Shown here: positions 17,906 to 27,663 of the stretch, one piece after another
Layout of the letters: each line of letters starts with the position of its first letter
Position numbering within the stretch: position 1 is the first letter of the stretch
Origin: Pseudoxanthomonas kalamensis DSM 18571
GTDB lineage: Bacteria; Pseudomonadota; Gammaproteobacteria; Xanthomonadales; Xanthomonadaceae
Direction: 5' to 3'
DNA length: 64,000 nucleotides
NCBI RefSeq assembly: GCF_010211745.1
Contig: NZ_PDWQ01000001.1
Location: 372,001 to 436,000, forward strand
Position numbers and translations under genes: made by a program
The notes under the pieces: generated by a model
Database searches by the model: none
What the model saw: only the letters and a program-made list of their open reading frames with translations
Told to the model about the DNA's origin: nothing

Positions 17906-18886
17906 TCAGTTCGGCGGCGTCTCCGGTTGCCAGTCCTCCGGCGGCGTGGGCGAAACTCCACGCAGGCGCAGGCGCTCTGCGATCAGCGCCATCTCGGAAT
18001 CGATTCCCGGCTTATCGATCAGCTGCACGACTTCGGCAATATCCTGAGCATCAGTCAGATCCGTTGCCCGGCCATACAGGTTTTCTATCTCCCAGGCATA
18101 TTGCCGGCGCAAACGTTTAGCTTGCCTCGCCAGCTCGGGTGCATCACCCGCTTGCTCCAGCATAGAGATGCCGATGGATCGACCAATCAACGTGTCAGAG
18201 TGATCGACCAGGGTTTGCGCGGCGTCCAGACAATGCTGCCGTCTATCGTCCACTTGCAACGCTTCATCCCGGCAAGATCGTGTCAACGGGGTAAGGCTGG
18301 GCAATGCATATGCCGCCGACACGGCAAACGCCATGATCGACGCCATGCTTTCTGCTGAATAGCCTTGCTCCCGACCTGCCTGCATTTCCCTTTCGCTCTG
18401 CGGATGGGCACGAAAGACTCCAGTCAGGTACCGAATCAAGTCGTAGTAGTGCATCTCGAAGCGTCTGGCTTCCTCTGCCCGGGACAACATCATTTCTCCG
18501 GCTTCATCCACGAAAGCCAACGGCGCCAGGTTGTCCGGCTCCAGCGCCTGCCATCGCGACGCGGCCACATCCCGCAACTCGATGTCCTTCGACCTGATTC
18601 CCACCTGGACCGCCAGCACCAGCGCGATCGGGTCGTCACTGGCATCGACTCTGGCAAGCAGCCCGTCATCGGCAACCACACTGGCGTCCGATCCAGATTG
18701 AAGCAGCCGCGCCAGCAGTTGTTCGCGAAGTCCGTCCTCGTGACGCAATGCTTCGGCGACGCGATGCGGGTAATCGAAAGCTTCCGTAGCGGCAGAAGCT
18801 TCTTCCGCCATGGCCGGGAAAATCGCGCCAGTGGCCAGCGCCAACGCAAAAACAGCATTGGCTTTCCATTTACCCGAACCCTGCAT
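17906..18886 (-). CDS. exported protein of unknown function
   Basis: I do not recognise this 326-residue protein. It has a signal peptide (KANAVFALALATGAIFPAMA, cut before EEA) and is otherwise soluble, largely helical and acidic, with phrases suggesting TPR-like helices (EMHYYDLIRYLTGVF, AQTLVDHSDTLIGRSIGISML) and a single Cys pair (Cys in TRSCRDEA and RQHCLDAA) that could form a disulfide. GGAAGGAG lies ahead of the ATG at 18886. Its stop codon nearly abuts the convergent AAA gene. Parts of the gene have somewhat lower GC than neighbours. Likely periplasmic; no function can be assigned. Confidence 0.75.
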   Translation of the reverse strand: MQGSGKWKANAVFALALATGAIFPAMAEEASAATEAFDYPHRVAEALRHEDGLREQLLARLLQSGSDASVVADDGLLARVDASDDPIALVLAVQVGIRSKDIELRDVAASRWQALEPDNLAPLAFVDEAGEMMLSRAEEARRFEMHYYDLIRYLTGVFRAHPQSEREMQAGREQGYSAESMASIMAFAVSAAYALPSLTPLTRSCRDEALQVDDRRQHCLDAAQTLVDHSDTLIGRSIGISMLEQAGDAPELARQAKRLRRQYAWEIENLYGRATDLTDAQDIAEVVQLIDKPGIDSEMALIAERLRLRGVSPTPPEDWQPETPPN

Positions 18887-18954
18887 GCCGGACTCCTTCC
18901 GAACGAGTGTCTTGCCCACTATACCTGCAGCCGGATTCCTGGAAGGTCCTTCGC

Positions 18955-19869
18955 TCAGGCGAAGTGCCGCAGCACCCACATCCACGCCGGCAGGGTGACC
19001 AGCGACAGCACGATGCCGTAGCCAACCAGCGCTGCGGACAGACGCGGGGCCAGATTGTGCGAGATCGCCAGCGCGGCGGCGGTAATCATGGTCGGCATGG
19101 CCGATTCCAGCACGTTGGCCTGCAGCATCTCGCCGCGCATGCCGAACGCCAGCGACAGCGGCAACGCAATCGCCGGCATCACCACCAACCGCAACAGCAG
19201 GCCCACCAGCAGCGGCTTGACCTCGGTCCGCGGCAGCCGCAACTGGATCGAAAGCCCCACTGCCAGCATCACCAGCGGCAGCAAGGCATCGGCCAGCTTC
19301 TGCAGCGCCGCGGCGATCCACGGCGGCGGCTGTTCCGGCATCACCGTCAGGCCGGCAACCAGCGCCCACATCGGCGGAAACGTCGCGATCCGGCGGACGA
19401 TCTGCCCTGCCGTCGGCCGCGCATCGCCGCTGTAGCGTGCCAGCACGTACAGGCCGAAGGTCGACAGCAGCACGAAGGATCCGAACTGATCGTACACCAC
19501 CGCATACGGCAGGGCCTGCTCGCCAAGCAGGGCACGCACCATCGGATAACCGATGAAGCTGCTGTTGCACAGCGCCACGCAGACCAGCAGCACCGCATGC
19601 TCGTCGCGGCGGAACTTCAGCCAGCGCGTGGCCAGCGATACCAGCAGCACCGTCGCCAGCGCCAGCAGCCACGGGGTCGCGGCCACGCCCAGCAGCGCCG
19701 CCTGCATGTGCAGCCGCGGCAGGTAGATCAGCACCGCCGCCGGCAGGCACAGGTACAGCACCACGCGGTTCAGCGTTTCGGCGGCGTTGTCGGGAAACGT
19801 GCGCAGGCGCGCGAACAGCATGCCCAGTCCCAGCATGGCCAGGATCAGGGCGAAGGCATCAAAGGCCAT
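18955..19869 (-). CDS. AEC family auxin-efflux-type transporter
   Basis: The 304-residue inner-membrane protein has about ten hydrophobic segments, with the crossover phrases of the AEC family: CNSSFIGYPMVRALLG in the first half and ESAMPTMITAAALA in the second. AEC permeases (PF03547) include malate and other organic-anion carriers in bacteria. The substrate cannot be read. The start at 19869 gives MAFDAFALILAMLGLGMLFA. A gap of 89 bases separates it from the gamma-glutamyltransferase upstream, so a shared transcript is uncertain. Confidence 0.87.
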   Translation of the reverse strand: MAFDAFALILAMLGLGMLFARLRTFPDNAAETLNRVVLYLCLPAAVLIYLPRLHMQAALLGVAATPWLLALATVLLVSLATRWLKFRRDEHAVLLVCVALCNSSFIGYPMVRALLGEQALPYAVVYDQFGSFVLLSTFGLYVLARYSGDARPTAGQIVRRIATFPPMWALVAGLTVMPEQPPPWIAAALQKLADALLPLVMLAVGLSIQLRLPRTEVKPLLVGLLLRLVVMPAIALPLSLAFGMRGEMLQANVLESAMPTMITAAALAISHNLAPRLSAALVGYGIVLSLVTLPAWMWVLRHFA

Positions 19870-19958
19870 CGGCGGACGTGGGGAAAGGGGTGGGGAGCGT
19901 CATTATCCGCCTTTTGCCGAACCGCCCCGTCCCGGCGGCCAGCGCAGGCGTCGGGGAA

Positions 19959-21677
19959 TCAGTAGCCGGCGGCCTGGCCGTCCTTGCGGCTTTCGCTGGC
20001 ACCGTAATACACGCCGGTATCCGCATCGCGGCGGATCGCCTGATAGCCGCCATACGGCCCCAGCGCCCATTCGACGTGGTGGCCCATAGCCATCAGGGCG
20101 CGCACCGTTTCGTAGGCAAACCCCGACTCCAGTTGCACCACGCCGCCATCGGACATGGCGGTGTTCTGCCCGGTCGGCTCGGTGGAACCGTCGTGCTGGA
20201 TACGCGGCGCGTCGCCGGCTTCCTGCAGATTCATGCCGAAATCGACCAGGTTCATCACGATCTGCACGTGGCCCTGGGGCTGCATCGCCCCGCCCATCAC
20301 GCCGAAACTGGCCCAGGGCTTGCCGTCCTTGGTGATGAAGGCCGGGATGATGGTCTGGAACGGCCGCTTGCCCGGCGCATAGCAGTTGGGATGCGGCGCC
20401 TCGCCCTCACAGCCTTTCAGCACAAACATCTCGCCGCGATCCTGCAGGATGAAGCCCAGCCCGGTCGGCGCCATCCCGCTACCCATGCCGCGATAGTTGG
20501 ACTGGATCAGCGAAACCATCATCCCATCGGCGTCAGCGACGGTCATGTAGATGGTGTCGCCCTCGTCCAGTTCGGCCGGGGTCGCCGGCTGCGCTTCGCG
20601 CAATGGCCGGTCGGCGGAAATCAGTCGTGCCCGCTGTCGCGCATACGGCTTGGACACCAGCTTGGCGACCGGAAGCCGGCCGAATGCCGGATCGGCATAC
20701 CAGTGCGCGCGATCGGCAAAGGCAAGCTTCTTGGCCTCGACGAACAGATGCACGTGCTCGGCGCTGGCATACGCGATCCTGGAGAAGTCATAGGTCTCCA
20801 GGATGTTCAGCATCTGCAGCGCGGCGATGCCCTGGCTGTTGGGCGGCAGCTCCCAGACGTCGTAGCCGCGATAATTGGTGCCGACCGGCTCGACCCATTC
20901 GCCGTGATGCGCCGCCAGATCCTCGTAGGACAGGAAACCGCCGTTGGCCTTGAAGTAGGCGTCGATGCGATGCGCAATCTCGCCCTTGTAGAAGGCATCG
21001 CGACCACCGTCGGCGATCTGCTGCAGGGTTGCGGCCAGGTTGGGGTTCTTCCACAACTCGCCCTTGCGCGGCGCACGGCCATCGATGGTGAACTGCTCGG
21101 CGAAACCCGGGAACTTCGACAACCGTGGCACCGAGCGACCCCAGTAGTAGGCGATGGTCTCGGCTACCGGATGGCCCTCGCGCGCATAGCGGATCGCCGG
21201 CGCCAGGTTGTCGCGCATCGACAGGCGGCCGAACCGTTCGTGCAGGGCGAACCAGCCGTCGACCGCCCCCGGCACGCTGACCGGCAGCGGCCCCAGCGCG
21301 GGAATATCGTCCAACCCGCGATCTCGGAACTCCTGCAGTGTGAGCGAACGCGGCGAACGGCCGGAACCGTTGTAGCCGTACAGCTTGCCGGTCTTCGGGT
21401 CCCAGACGATGGCGAACAGATCGCCGCCAATGCCGTTACTGGTCGGCTCCATCAGCCCCAGCGCCGCATTCGCCGCGATCGCCGCATCGACCGCGCTGCC
21501 GCCCTGCTTCATCACGTCCAGCGCGATCTGGGTCGCCAGTGGATGCGACGTGGCCGCCATCGCGTGCGGCGCGATCACTTCCGAGCGGGTGGCGAAATCC
21601 CGGCCGGTAATGCGGTCGGCGGCGGCCAGCGAAAAAGCCAGCAGGAAAGCGGGTATCAGCAACAACGAACGATGCAT
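19959..21677 (-). CDS. ggt: gamma-glutamyltransferase family Ntn hydrolase
   Basis: The 572-residue precursor has a signal peptide (MHRSLLLIPAFLLAFSLAAA) and the GGT fold: MAATSHPLATQIALDVMKQGGSAVDAAIA near the N-terminus, GIGGD, and the self-cleavage point DEGDTIYMTVADADG, where Thr375 is the likely nucleophile created by autocatalytic cleavage. The usual TTH-type motif is replaced by DTIYMT, as in the YwrD-like branch, so acylated-amine substrates other than glutathione are possible. The conserved GG motif after cleavage (VMGGAMQPQGHVQ) is present. It would work in the periplasm on gamma-glutamyl compounds. GGGAG lies six bases before the ATG. Confidence 0.9.
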   Translation of the reverse strand: MHRSLLLIPAFLLAFSLAAADRITGRDFATRSEVIAPHAMAATSHPLATQIALDVMKQGGSAVDAAIAANAALGLMEPTSNGIGGDLFAIVWDPKTGKLYGYNGSGRSPRSLTLQEFRDRGLDDIPALGPLPVSVPGAVDGWFALHERFGRLSMRDNLAPAIRYAREGHPVAETIAYYWGRSVPRLSKFPGFAEQFTIDGRAPRKGELWKNPNLAATLQQIADGGRDAFYKGEIAHRIDAYFKANGGFLSYEDLAAHHGEWVEPVGTNYRGYDVWELPPNSQGIAALQMLNILETYDFSRIAYASAEHVHLFVEAKKLAFADRAHWYADPAFGRLPVAKLVSKPYARQRARLISADRPLREAQPATPAELDEGDTIYMTVADADGMMVSLIQSNYRGMGSGMAPTGLGFILQDRGEMFVLKGCEGEAPHPNCYAPGKRPFQTIIPAFITKDGKPWASFGVMGGAMQPQGHVQIVMNLVDFGMNLQEAGDAPRIQHDGSTEPTGQNTAMSDGGVVQLESGFAYETVRALMAMGHHVEWALGPYGGYQAIRRDADTGVYYGASESRKDGQAAGY

Positions 21678-21762
21678 GCGCGACTCCCGGAATCCCTAAT
21701 AGCTTGCCCAGCTCAAATGGCCCAATCGCATTTCCTACACGGACCTTTGTTGCGCAAATCCC

Positions 21763-22467
21763 TCAATCACGACGGAACCAGCCGGTAATGCTGTAACGGG
21801 CGTCCAACGCCCATGGAGTCACCTGGCTGACGATGTGTGGTTGAGGCACTTTGAACAAACTGAGCGAATTCCACCGCGGCACGAAGGTTTCTTCCACGGC
21901 GCCATCTTTTCCTTGGAACATCAGCAACCCGCCCCAGTCGGCCTGCCAGTTCCGGCTCAGGTTGATCACGTAAGCATATGCGCGGTCTTCATCATGCGCC
22001 TTGTCATCGTGAAGTCGGAGAAAGTGTCCGGACCGGTAGCGAGCCGCAATCGCACTGACCATGCGAATTTTGGTATCGCCGGTCAATTCTTTCGCGAATT
22101 CGATGAATTCCGGGCTATTGAGAAAATCCACCACGACATGCAACACGAGCCCCGGATCCTTGCCATCCCGACGAGCCTCGATCATGCGATAGCGATCGAA
22201 AAGGAATTCGAAACCGTTCCTGGCGCGACGCCAAGATTCACGCATGCGTTCAGCATCTAGACGCATCGGGTCTAGTCCACTCCCGCGCTCCAAGGAAATC
22301 AATGGCGACGTATCCGCGCGCTGGCCTACGCCCCAAGGCACTTCGGATTGCAGGCAGTGACGCAATCGTTGCGCCGAAGCCTCCTGTAAAAAACCAGGTA
22401 TTTGCACCCGCCGCGCTTCCTGCAACCTTCTTGCGTACGGACCAATGTCCAGTTCATTGCTGATCAT
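21763..22467 (-). CDS. 2-oxoglutarate/Fe(II)-dependent oxygenase
   Basis: The 234-residue protein has a C-terminal double-stranded beta-helix iron site: FLRLHDDK (His and Asp ligands), VINLSRNWQADWGGLLMF, PQPHIVSQV (second His) and RYSITGWFR, where Arg would bind 2-oxoglutarate. This layout is that of prolyl-4-hydroxylase-like 2OG-Fe(II) oxygenases (PF13640/PF13661 type). Substrate unknown; protein or small-molecule hydroxylation are both possible. The N-terminal 90 residues are helical and less conserved. No strong ribosome site is visible before the ATG at 22467. Base composition is a little lower in GC than the neighbours. Confidence 0.82.
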   Translation of the reverse strand: MISNELDIGPYARRLQEARRVQIPGFLQEASAQRLRHCLQSEVPWGVGQRADTSPLISLERGSGLDPMRLDAERMRESWRRARNGFEFLFDRYRMIEARRDGKDPGLVLHVVVDFLNSPEFIEFAKELTGDTKIRMVSAIAARYRSGHFLRLHDDKAHDEDRAYAYVINLSRNWQADWGGLLMFQGKDGAVEETFVPRWNSLSLFKVPQPHIVSQVTPWALDARYSITGWFRRD

Positions 22468-22531
22468 GCGATGTCGTGCCGCTTCCTTGTTGCCTCAACC
22501 TCAAGACCTTGCCATCACGGCACGCTCTGCG

Positions 22532-23167
22532 TCATGGCCAAGCTGGGGGATTCTGCAGCCAAGCCGCCTGCACTTCGCCCAGCGTTGCACGTTCCTGTTC
22601 GCTCCAATCTGGCAGCAGCGCTGAGAAGTTTGCCGTACTGCTCCATTGCGATGGCTCGGTCCGCACCGCCGCGGCATACCATTGCACGGCCTCGTCCTTG
22701 CGGTCCGTGGTCCACAGGGCCAAAGCCAGCGTTGGCGGCATCCAGGACGGCCCACCGATCGCATCGGTCGCCAGCTGCGCCCATGCGTCCAGCGCCGCCT
22801 GCGTCTCACCGTGGCGGAACATATCCCAACCGTAGTTCCAGCGGATCGTCCGACCTTGGATACTCTTGGCTTGACTGGCATCTAGGGCAGCCTGGTACAA
22901 CGATGTCGCAAGATCCGTCCTACCTTCGCCGAACGCATAATGCGCCAGCTGCGCCGTCGCCTCCACTCGCCTGCGTCCACGTTCACGCTCCTTCTGTAGC
23001 TTCTCAACCAGAGCATCACCCTCGGCCTCGACGACCCGGATGGGTTCGGCCGTCCGATCCTCGTCGAAATAGAATTCCTTGGGCTTGGGCACGTTCACCT
23101 GTGCCTGGGCCGCGAATACGAGCAGCAGTAGCCCCGTGAAAAGGGCCGCCCTATGGCAGTGCCTCAC
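22532..23167 (-). CDS. exported helical-repeat protein of unknown function
   Basis: The 211-residue protein begins at a GTG (23167) with a signal peptide ending in VFAAQA, then a mature protein starting QVNVPKPKEFYF. A charged helix (EKLQKERERGRRRVEATAQ) is followed by stretches that look like TPR or SEL1-type helix pairs (AHYAFGEGRTDLATSLYQAALDA, ALALWTTDRKDEAVQWYAAAV). I infer a periplasmic protein-binding role; no catalytic motif is seen. It is divergent from the indolepyruvate oxidoreductase gene, with about 150 bases between. Confidence 0.72.
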   Translation of the reverse strand: MRHCHRAALFTGLLLLVFAAQAQVNVPKPKEFYFDEDRTAEPIRVVEAEGDALVEKLQKERERGRRRVEATAQLAHYAFGEGRTDLATSLYQAALDASQAKSIQGRTIRWNYGWDMFRHGETQAALDAWAQLATDAIGGPSWMPPTLALALWTTDRKDEAVQWYAAAVRTEPSQWSSTANFSALLPDWSEQERATLGEVQAAWLQNPPAWP

Positions 23168-23260
23168 TGAATAATCCCCATGATTCCAAGCCTCCCCACC
23201 GCATCCTAACCGCTGCGGCGCACAAATTGGGAGTGATGCGGTTCACGTTTCCGCCACTGC

Positions 23261-23266
23261 TACAAT
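23261..23266 (+). promoter_or_regulatory. likely -10 box of the indolepyruvate oxidoreductase gene
   Basis: TACAAT at 23261-23266 in the divergent intergenic region would start transcription about 48 bases before the ATG at 23321. The -35 is weak. Confidence 0.35.
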
Positions 23267-23320
23267 CGCGCCCTCTCCACCCGCCGGGTTTGTATCGCCG
23301 GAAGTCACGCCAGCCGACCC

Positions 23321-26300
23321 ATGACCAGCACCGCCGAACTTACCTCGCCCGCCTCCGCGGATTCCCCGCTGCTCGACACGCTGGATACCGACTACACGCT
23401 CGACCACAAGTACACCCGCACCGACGGCCGCATCTACCTGAGCGGTGTGCAGGCGCTGGTGCGGTTGCCGCTGATGCAGCAGCTGCGCGATACCGCGGCC
23501 GGGCTGAACACCGCCGGCTTCATCAGCGGCTACCGCGGCAGCCCGCTGGGCGGTTTCGACCTGGAACTGTGGCGCGCGCGCAAGCACCTGGAACAGGCCG
23601 CGGTGAAGTTCCAGCCGGGACTGAACGAGGACCTGGGCGCAACCATGGTCTGGGGCACCCAGCAGACCAACCTGTTCCCCGGCGCCAAGGTCGATGGCGT
23701 GTTTGGCATGTGGTACGGCAAGGGTCCCGGCGTGGACCGCTGCGGCGACGTGTTCAAGCACGCCAATGCCGCCGGCACTTCCAAACACGGCGGTGTGCTG
23801 GTGCTGGCTGCCGACGACCACGCCTGCCGCAGCTCGACCCTGCCGCACGGCAGCGAGGACGAGTTCGTCAGCGCGATGATGCCGGTGCTCAACCCGGCCG
23901 GCGTGCAGGACATCCTCGACCTGGGCGTGGTCGGCTGGGCGATGAGCCGCTATACCGGCCGCTGGATCGGCTTCAAGACCATCGCCGAGACAGTGGAATC
24001 CTCGGCCTCGGTGGATGTGAATCCGTTCGCGCGGACGATCCTGCTGCCGGAAGATTTCGAACTCCCGCCCGGTGGCTTGAACATCCGCTGGCCCGATCCG
24101 CCGCTGGACCAGGAGATGCGCCTGCACCGTTATGCGGTGAGGGCGACGCAGGCCTTCGCCCGCGCCAATGGCGTCGACCGCATCGTGCTGGATTCGCCGC
24201 GCGCGCGGTTGGGCATCGTCACCACCGGCAAGAGCTATCTGGACGTGTTGCAGGCGCTGGAATACCTGGGCCTGGACGCGCAGGCCTGCGCCGAGATCGG
24301 CATCCGCGTGTACAAGGTCGGCATGACCTGGCCGCTGGAGCCGCAGGGCATCGCCGATTTCGCCCGCGGCCTGGAAGACATCGTGGTGGTCGAGGAGAAA
24401 CGCGCCTTCATCGAGCGGCAGATGAAGGAGTACTTCTACAACTGGCCGGCCGGCGCCGGACCGCGGCCGTCGATCGTCGGCAAGTACGACGAACACGGCG
24501 AATGGATCCTGCCCAGCACCGGCGAACTGACCCCGCCGACCATCGCCGGGGTGATCGGCAAGCGCATCCAGCGCTTTTTCACCACCGAGTCCATCGAGCA
24601 GCGGCTGCGCTGGATGGAGGAGAAGGAAGCCGAGATGGCCCTGCCGCGGGCCAATTTTCCGCGCGTGCCGCACTACTGCAGCGGCTGTCCGCACAACACC
24701 TCCACCGTGGTGCCGGAAGGCTCGCGCGCGCTGGGCGGCATCGGTTGCCACTACATGGTGACCTGGATGGACCGCAGCACCGACACCTTCACCCACATGG
24801 GTGGCGAAGGCGTCACCTGGTCCGGGCAGACGCCGTTCACCGATACCGCGCACGTGTTCCAGAACCTCGGCGACGGCACCTTCTTCCATTCCGGGTCGCT
24901 GGCAGTGCGGCAGTCGATCGCCACCGGCGTCAACATTACCTACAAGATTCTCTACAACGATGCGGTGGCGATGACCGGCGGGCAGCCGGTCGACGGTGTG
25001 CTGTCGGTGCCGCAGATCGCGCACATGATGCGCGCCGAGGGCGTGCAGACCATCGTGGTGGTGTCCGACGAGCCGGGCAAATGGAGCCGGCCGGAGATCT
25101 TCCCGTCCGCGGTGGAGTTCTTCGACCGCCGCCAACTGGACGATGTGCAGAAGCGGCTGCGCGAGGTCAAGGGCGTCTCCATCCTGATCTACGACCAGGT
25201 CTGCGCCACCGAAAAGCGTCGCCGGCGCAAGCGCGGCAAGCTGGCCGACCCGGCCAAGCGCACTCTGATCAACACCCTGGTCTGCGAAGGCTGTGGCGAC
25301 TGCGGGGTAAAGAGCTTCTGCGTCTCGGTGCTGCCGAAGGAAACCGAATTCGGCCGCAAGCGCGAGATCGACCAGTCCAACTGCAACAAGGACTTTTCCT
25401 GCGTCGAAGGCTTCTGCCCCAGCTTCGTCACCGTGCACGGCGGTCAGTTGCGCAAGGGCAGCCAATCCAGCACCGGCTCGCGGCTGGACAATCTGCCGGA
25501 TCCGGTGTTCCGCAGCGCGCTGGAGCAGCCCTGGAACATCCTGATCACCGGCGTCGGCGGCACCGGCGTAGTGACCATCGGCGCCCTGCTCGGCATGGCC
25601 GGGCACCTGGAAGGCAAGGGCGCCACCGTGCTGGACCAGACCGGACTGGCGCAGAAGGGTGGCGCGGTCACCACCCATATCCGCATCGCCCGCCAGCCCG
25701 AGGACATCCATGCCGTGCGCATCGCCGCCGGCGAAGCCGATCTGGTGCTCGGTTGCGACATGGTGGTGGTCAACGACTACTGGGCGCTGTCCAAAGTGCG
25801 CGGCGAACGCTCGCAGGTGGTGCTGAACACCTACGAAGCCATGCCCGGCACCTTCACCACCCATCCGGACATGCAGTTCCCGGCGGCCGAAATCGTCGCC
25901 GGCGTGCGTGTGGCCCTCGGCGGCCGTGACCCGCTGCTGCTGGACGCCACCGGTCTGGCCACCGCCCTGCTCGGCGACGCCATCGCCAGCAACCTGTTCA
26001 TGCTCGGCTATGCCTGGCAACAAGGGCTGGTGCCGGTGTCGTTCGACGCCTTGATGCGCGCAATCGAACTGAACGGCGCCGCGGTGGAGATGAATCGCCG
26101 CGCCTTCGCCTGGGGTCGGCTGGCCGCCATCGATCCGCAGGCCGTGCAGGAAGCCGCCGGCCTGATCCGCAACCCCGCCACCGACAGCGAGCGCACGCCG
26201 CTGAACCTGAAAGTGTTGCCGCCGGGCGAATGGGAGCGCAGCGAGTGGGGCGCCAACGCCGCACCGCGCAACCCCGACAACGAACGCGAATTGCGCGGCC

Positions 26301-27040
26301 TGCCCGAAGGCGGCGGCGGCGGCGATGGCGACGACGGCCCGGCCCTGCTGCCGCTGGACGACCTGCGCCTGTCGCGCTCGCTGGACGAACTGATCGCCCG
26401 CCGCATCGCCTTCCTGACCGACTACCAGGACGCCGCCTATGCCCGACGTTACGCCGAGCGCGTCTCCCGCGTGCGCTCGGTCGAAGCGCTGAAGGCGCCC
26501 GGCTCCACCGCACTGGCCGAAGCAGTGGCGCGCTACTACTTCAAGCTGATGGCCTACAAGGACGAGTACGAAGTGGCGCGGCTGTATGCCAGCGACGAAT
26601 TCCGCCGCCGGCTGCAGCAGCAGTTCGAAGGCGACTACCGCCTGCACTTCCACCTGGCACCACCGCTGCTGGCGAAAAAGGACGCGCGGGGCCGGCTACA
26701 GAAACGCGAATACGGTCCGTGGGTGTTCACCGCATTCAAGTTGCTGGCCAGGCTGAAGTTCCTGCGCGGCGGACTGTTCGACGTATTCGGCCGAACCGCC
26801 GAGCGCCGCGGCGAGCGCCAGCTGATCGCGGACTACGAAAACACCGTGGACGAACTGCTGGAATCGCTGTCGCCGGCCAACCTGGAACTGGCCACCGAGA
26901 TCGCCAGCGTGCCCGACCACATCCGCGGCTACGGACACGTCAAGGAAGCCAATCTGCACAAGGCCAAGACACGCGAAGCCGAACTGCTGCAGCGCTTCCG
27001 CGATCCGCTCGCGATGGCGGCAGCCGAAGAAGCCGCCTGA
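23321..27040 (+). CDS. fused indolepyruvate ferredoxin oxidoreductase (2-oxoacid:acceptor oxidoreductase)
   Basis: The 1239-residue protein joins all parts of a thiamine-diphosphate 2-oxoacid:acceptor oxidoreductase. The N-terminal half holds the pyrimidine-binding and transferase-like regions (GYRGSPLGGFDLELW) and the TPP-binding region (HYCSGCPHNTST, HMGGEGVTW). A Cys-rich segment from Cys655 (CEGCGDCGVKSFC, then CNKDFSCVEGFC) would hold [4Fe-4S] clusters. The gamma-type domain follows (ITGVGGTGVVTIGALLG). It decarboxylates aryl- or branched-chain 2-oxoacids such as indolepyruvate to acyl-CoA, passing electrons to ferredoxin. Single-chain fusions of this size are typical of aerobic proteobacteria. 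The Gly/Asp-rich stretch near residue 1000 (GGGGDGDDGP) is a linker. Confidence 0.92.
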   Translation: MTSTAELTSPASADSPLLDTLDTDYTLDHKYTRTDGRIYLSGVQALVRLPLMQQLRDTAAGLNTAGFISGYRGSPLGGFDLELWRARKHLEQAAVKFQPGLNEDLGATMVWGTQQTNLFPGAKVDGVFGMWYGKGPGVDRCGDVFKHANAAGTSKHGGVLVLAADDHACRSSTLPHGSEDEFVSAMMPVLNPAGVQDILDLGVVGWAMSRYTGRWIGFKTIAETVESSASVDVNPFARTILLPEDFELPPGGLNIRWPDPPLDQEMRLHRYAVRATQAFARANGVDRIVLDSPRARLGIVTTGKSYLDVLQALEYLGLDAQACAEIGIRVYKVGMTWPLEPQGIADFARGLEDIVVVEEKRAFIERQMKEYFYNWPAGAGPRPSIVGKYDEHGEWILPSTGELTPPTIAGVIGKRIQRFFTTESIEQRLRWMEEKEAEMALPRANFPRVPHYCSGCPHNTSTVVPEGSRALGGIGCHYMVTWMDRSTDTFTHMGGEGVTWSGQTPFTDTAHVFQNLGDGTFFHSGSLAVRQSIATGVNITYKILYNDAVAMTGGQPVDGVLSVPQIAHMMRAEGVQTIVVVSDEPGKWSRPEIFPSAVEFFDRRQLDDVQKRLREVKGVSILIYDQVCATEKRRRRKRGKLADPAKRTLINTLVCEGCGDCGVKSFCVSVLPKETEFGRKREIDQSNCNKDFSCVEGFCPSFVTVHGGQLRKGSQSSTGSRLDNLPDPVFRSALEQPWNILITGVGGTGVVTIGALLGMAGHLEGKGATVLDQTGLAQKGGAVTTHIRIARQPEDIHAVRIAAGEADLVLGCDMVVVNDYWALSKVRGERSQVVLNTYEAMPGTFTTHPDMQFPAAEIVAGVRVALGGRDPLLLDATGLATALLGDAIASNLFMLGYAWQQGLVPVSFDALMRAIELNGAAVEMNRRAFAWGRLAAIDPQAVQEAAGLIRNPATDSERTPLNLKVLPPGEWERSEWGANAAPRNPDNERELRGLPEGGGGGDGDDGPALLPLDDLRLSRSLDELIARRIAFLTDYQDAAYARRYAERVSRVRSVEALKAPGSTALAEAVARYYFKLMAYKDEYEVARLYASDEFRRRLQQQFEGDYRLHFHLAPPLLAKKDARGRLQKREYGPWVFTAFKLLARLKFLRGGLFDVFGRTAERRGERQLIADYENTVDELLESLSPANLELATEIASVPDHIRGYGHVKEANLHKAKTREAELLQRFRDPLAMAAAEEAA

Positions 27041-27046
27041 GGCCCG

Positions 27047-27655
27047 TCAACGCATCGCTGCTGTCTTCTCCCACACCAGGCAGCGGTTGTTGGCCGGCAT
27101 CGCGCAGTCTTCGCGCAGGTTCAGGCCGATATCGCATGCCAGCGCATCGACGGCCTCGAAATCACGGATGCCCGAACGCGAATCGCGCGTCTTCAGCCAG
27201 GCGTCGAAATCGCGGTTGCTGTCGCTGCTGAATGCACCGTCGTAATTGAACGGCCCGTACACCGCCAGCACTCCGCCGGGCGCCAGTACGCGGCCGATGC
27301 CGACAAAGCAAGCCTCGACCTCCGCCCAGCCCATGATATGCAGGCTGTTGGCACTGAATACCGCATCGAACGGCCCCCGCGGCCAGTCGCCGGCCACGTC
27401 CAGTTCCAGCGGCGACGGCGTGTTGGCCAGCGCCGCTTCGTCCAGCCACTGGCGGATGCCGGGCAGCTGCGCGGCGCGATCGCTGCACTGCCACACCAGC
27501 CACGGCATCGCTGCGGCGAAGTGCACCGCATGCTGGCCGGTGCCGCTGGCGATCTCCAGTACCTTGCCGGCATTGCCGAAATGCTGCTGCAAGACCTCCA
27601 GGATCGGCTCGCGATTACGTTCGCAGGCCGGCGCGAACGGCTTGTCTGCGCCCAT
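27047..27655 (-). CDS. DUF938 SAM-dependent methyltransferase-like protein
   Basis: The 202-residue protein has a class I methyltransferase core: LEIASGTGQHAVHFA (motif I), LELDVAG, AVFSANSLHIMGW and GVLAVYGPFNYDG. The opening phrase MGADKPFAPACERNREPIL and the GPFNYDG loop are characteristic of DUF938. The methyl acceptor is unknown. The start at 27655 lies eight bases after the stop of the NYN gene, so both are on one transcript. It converges on the indolepyruvate oxidoreductase gene with six bases between. Confidence 0.87.
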   Translation of the reverse strand: MGADKPFAPACERNREPILEVLQQHFGNAGKVLEIASGTGQHAVHFAAAMPWLVWQCSDRAAQLPGIRQWLDEAALANTPSPLELDVAGDWPRGPFDAVFSANSLHIMGWAEVEACFVGIGRVLAPGGVLAVYGPFNYDGAFSSDSNRDFDAWLKTRDSRSGIRDFEAVDALACDIGLNLREDCAMPANNRCLVWEKTAAMR

Positions 27656-27663
27656 CCCGCGCC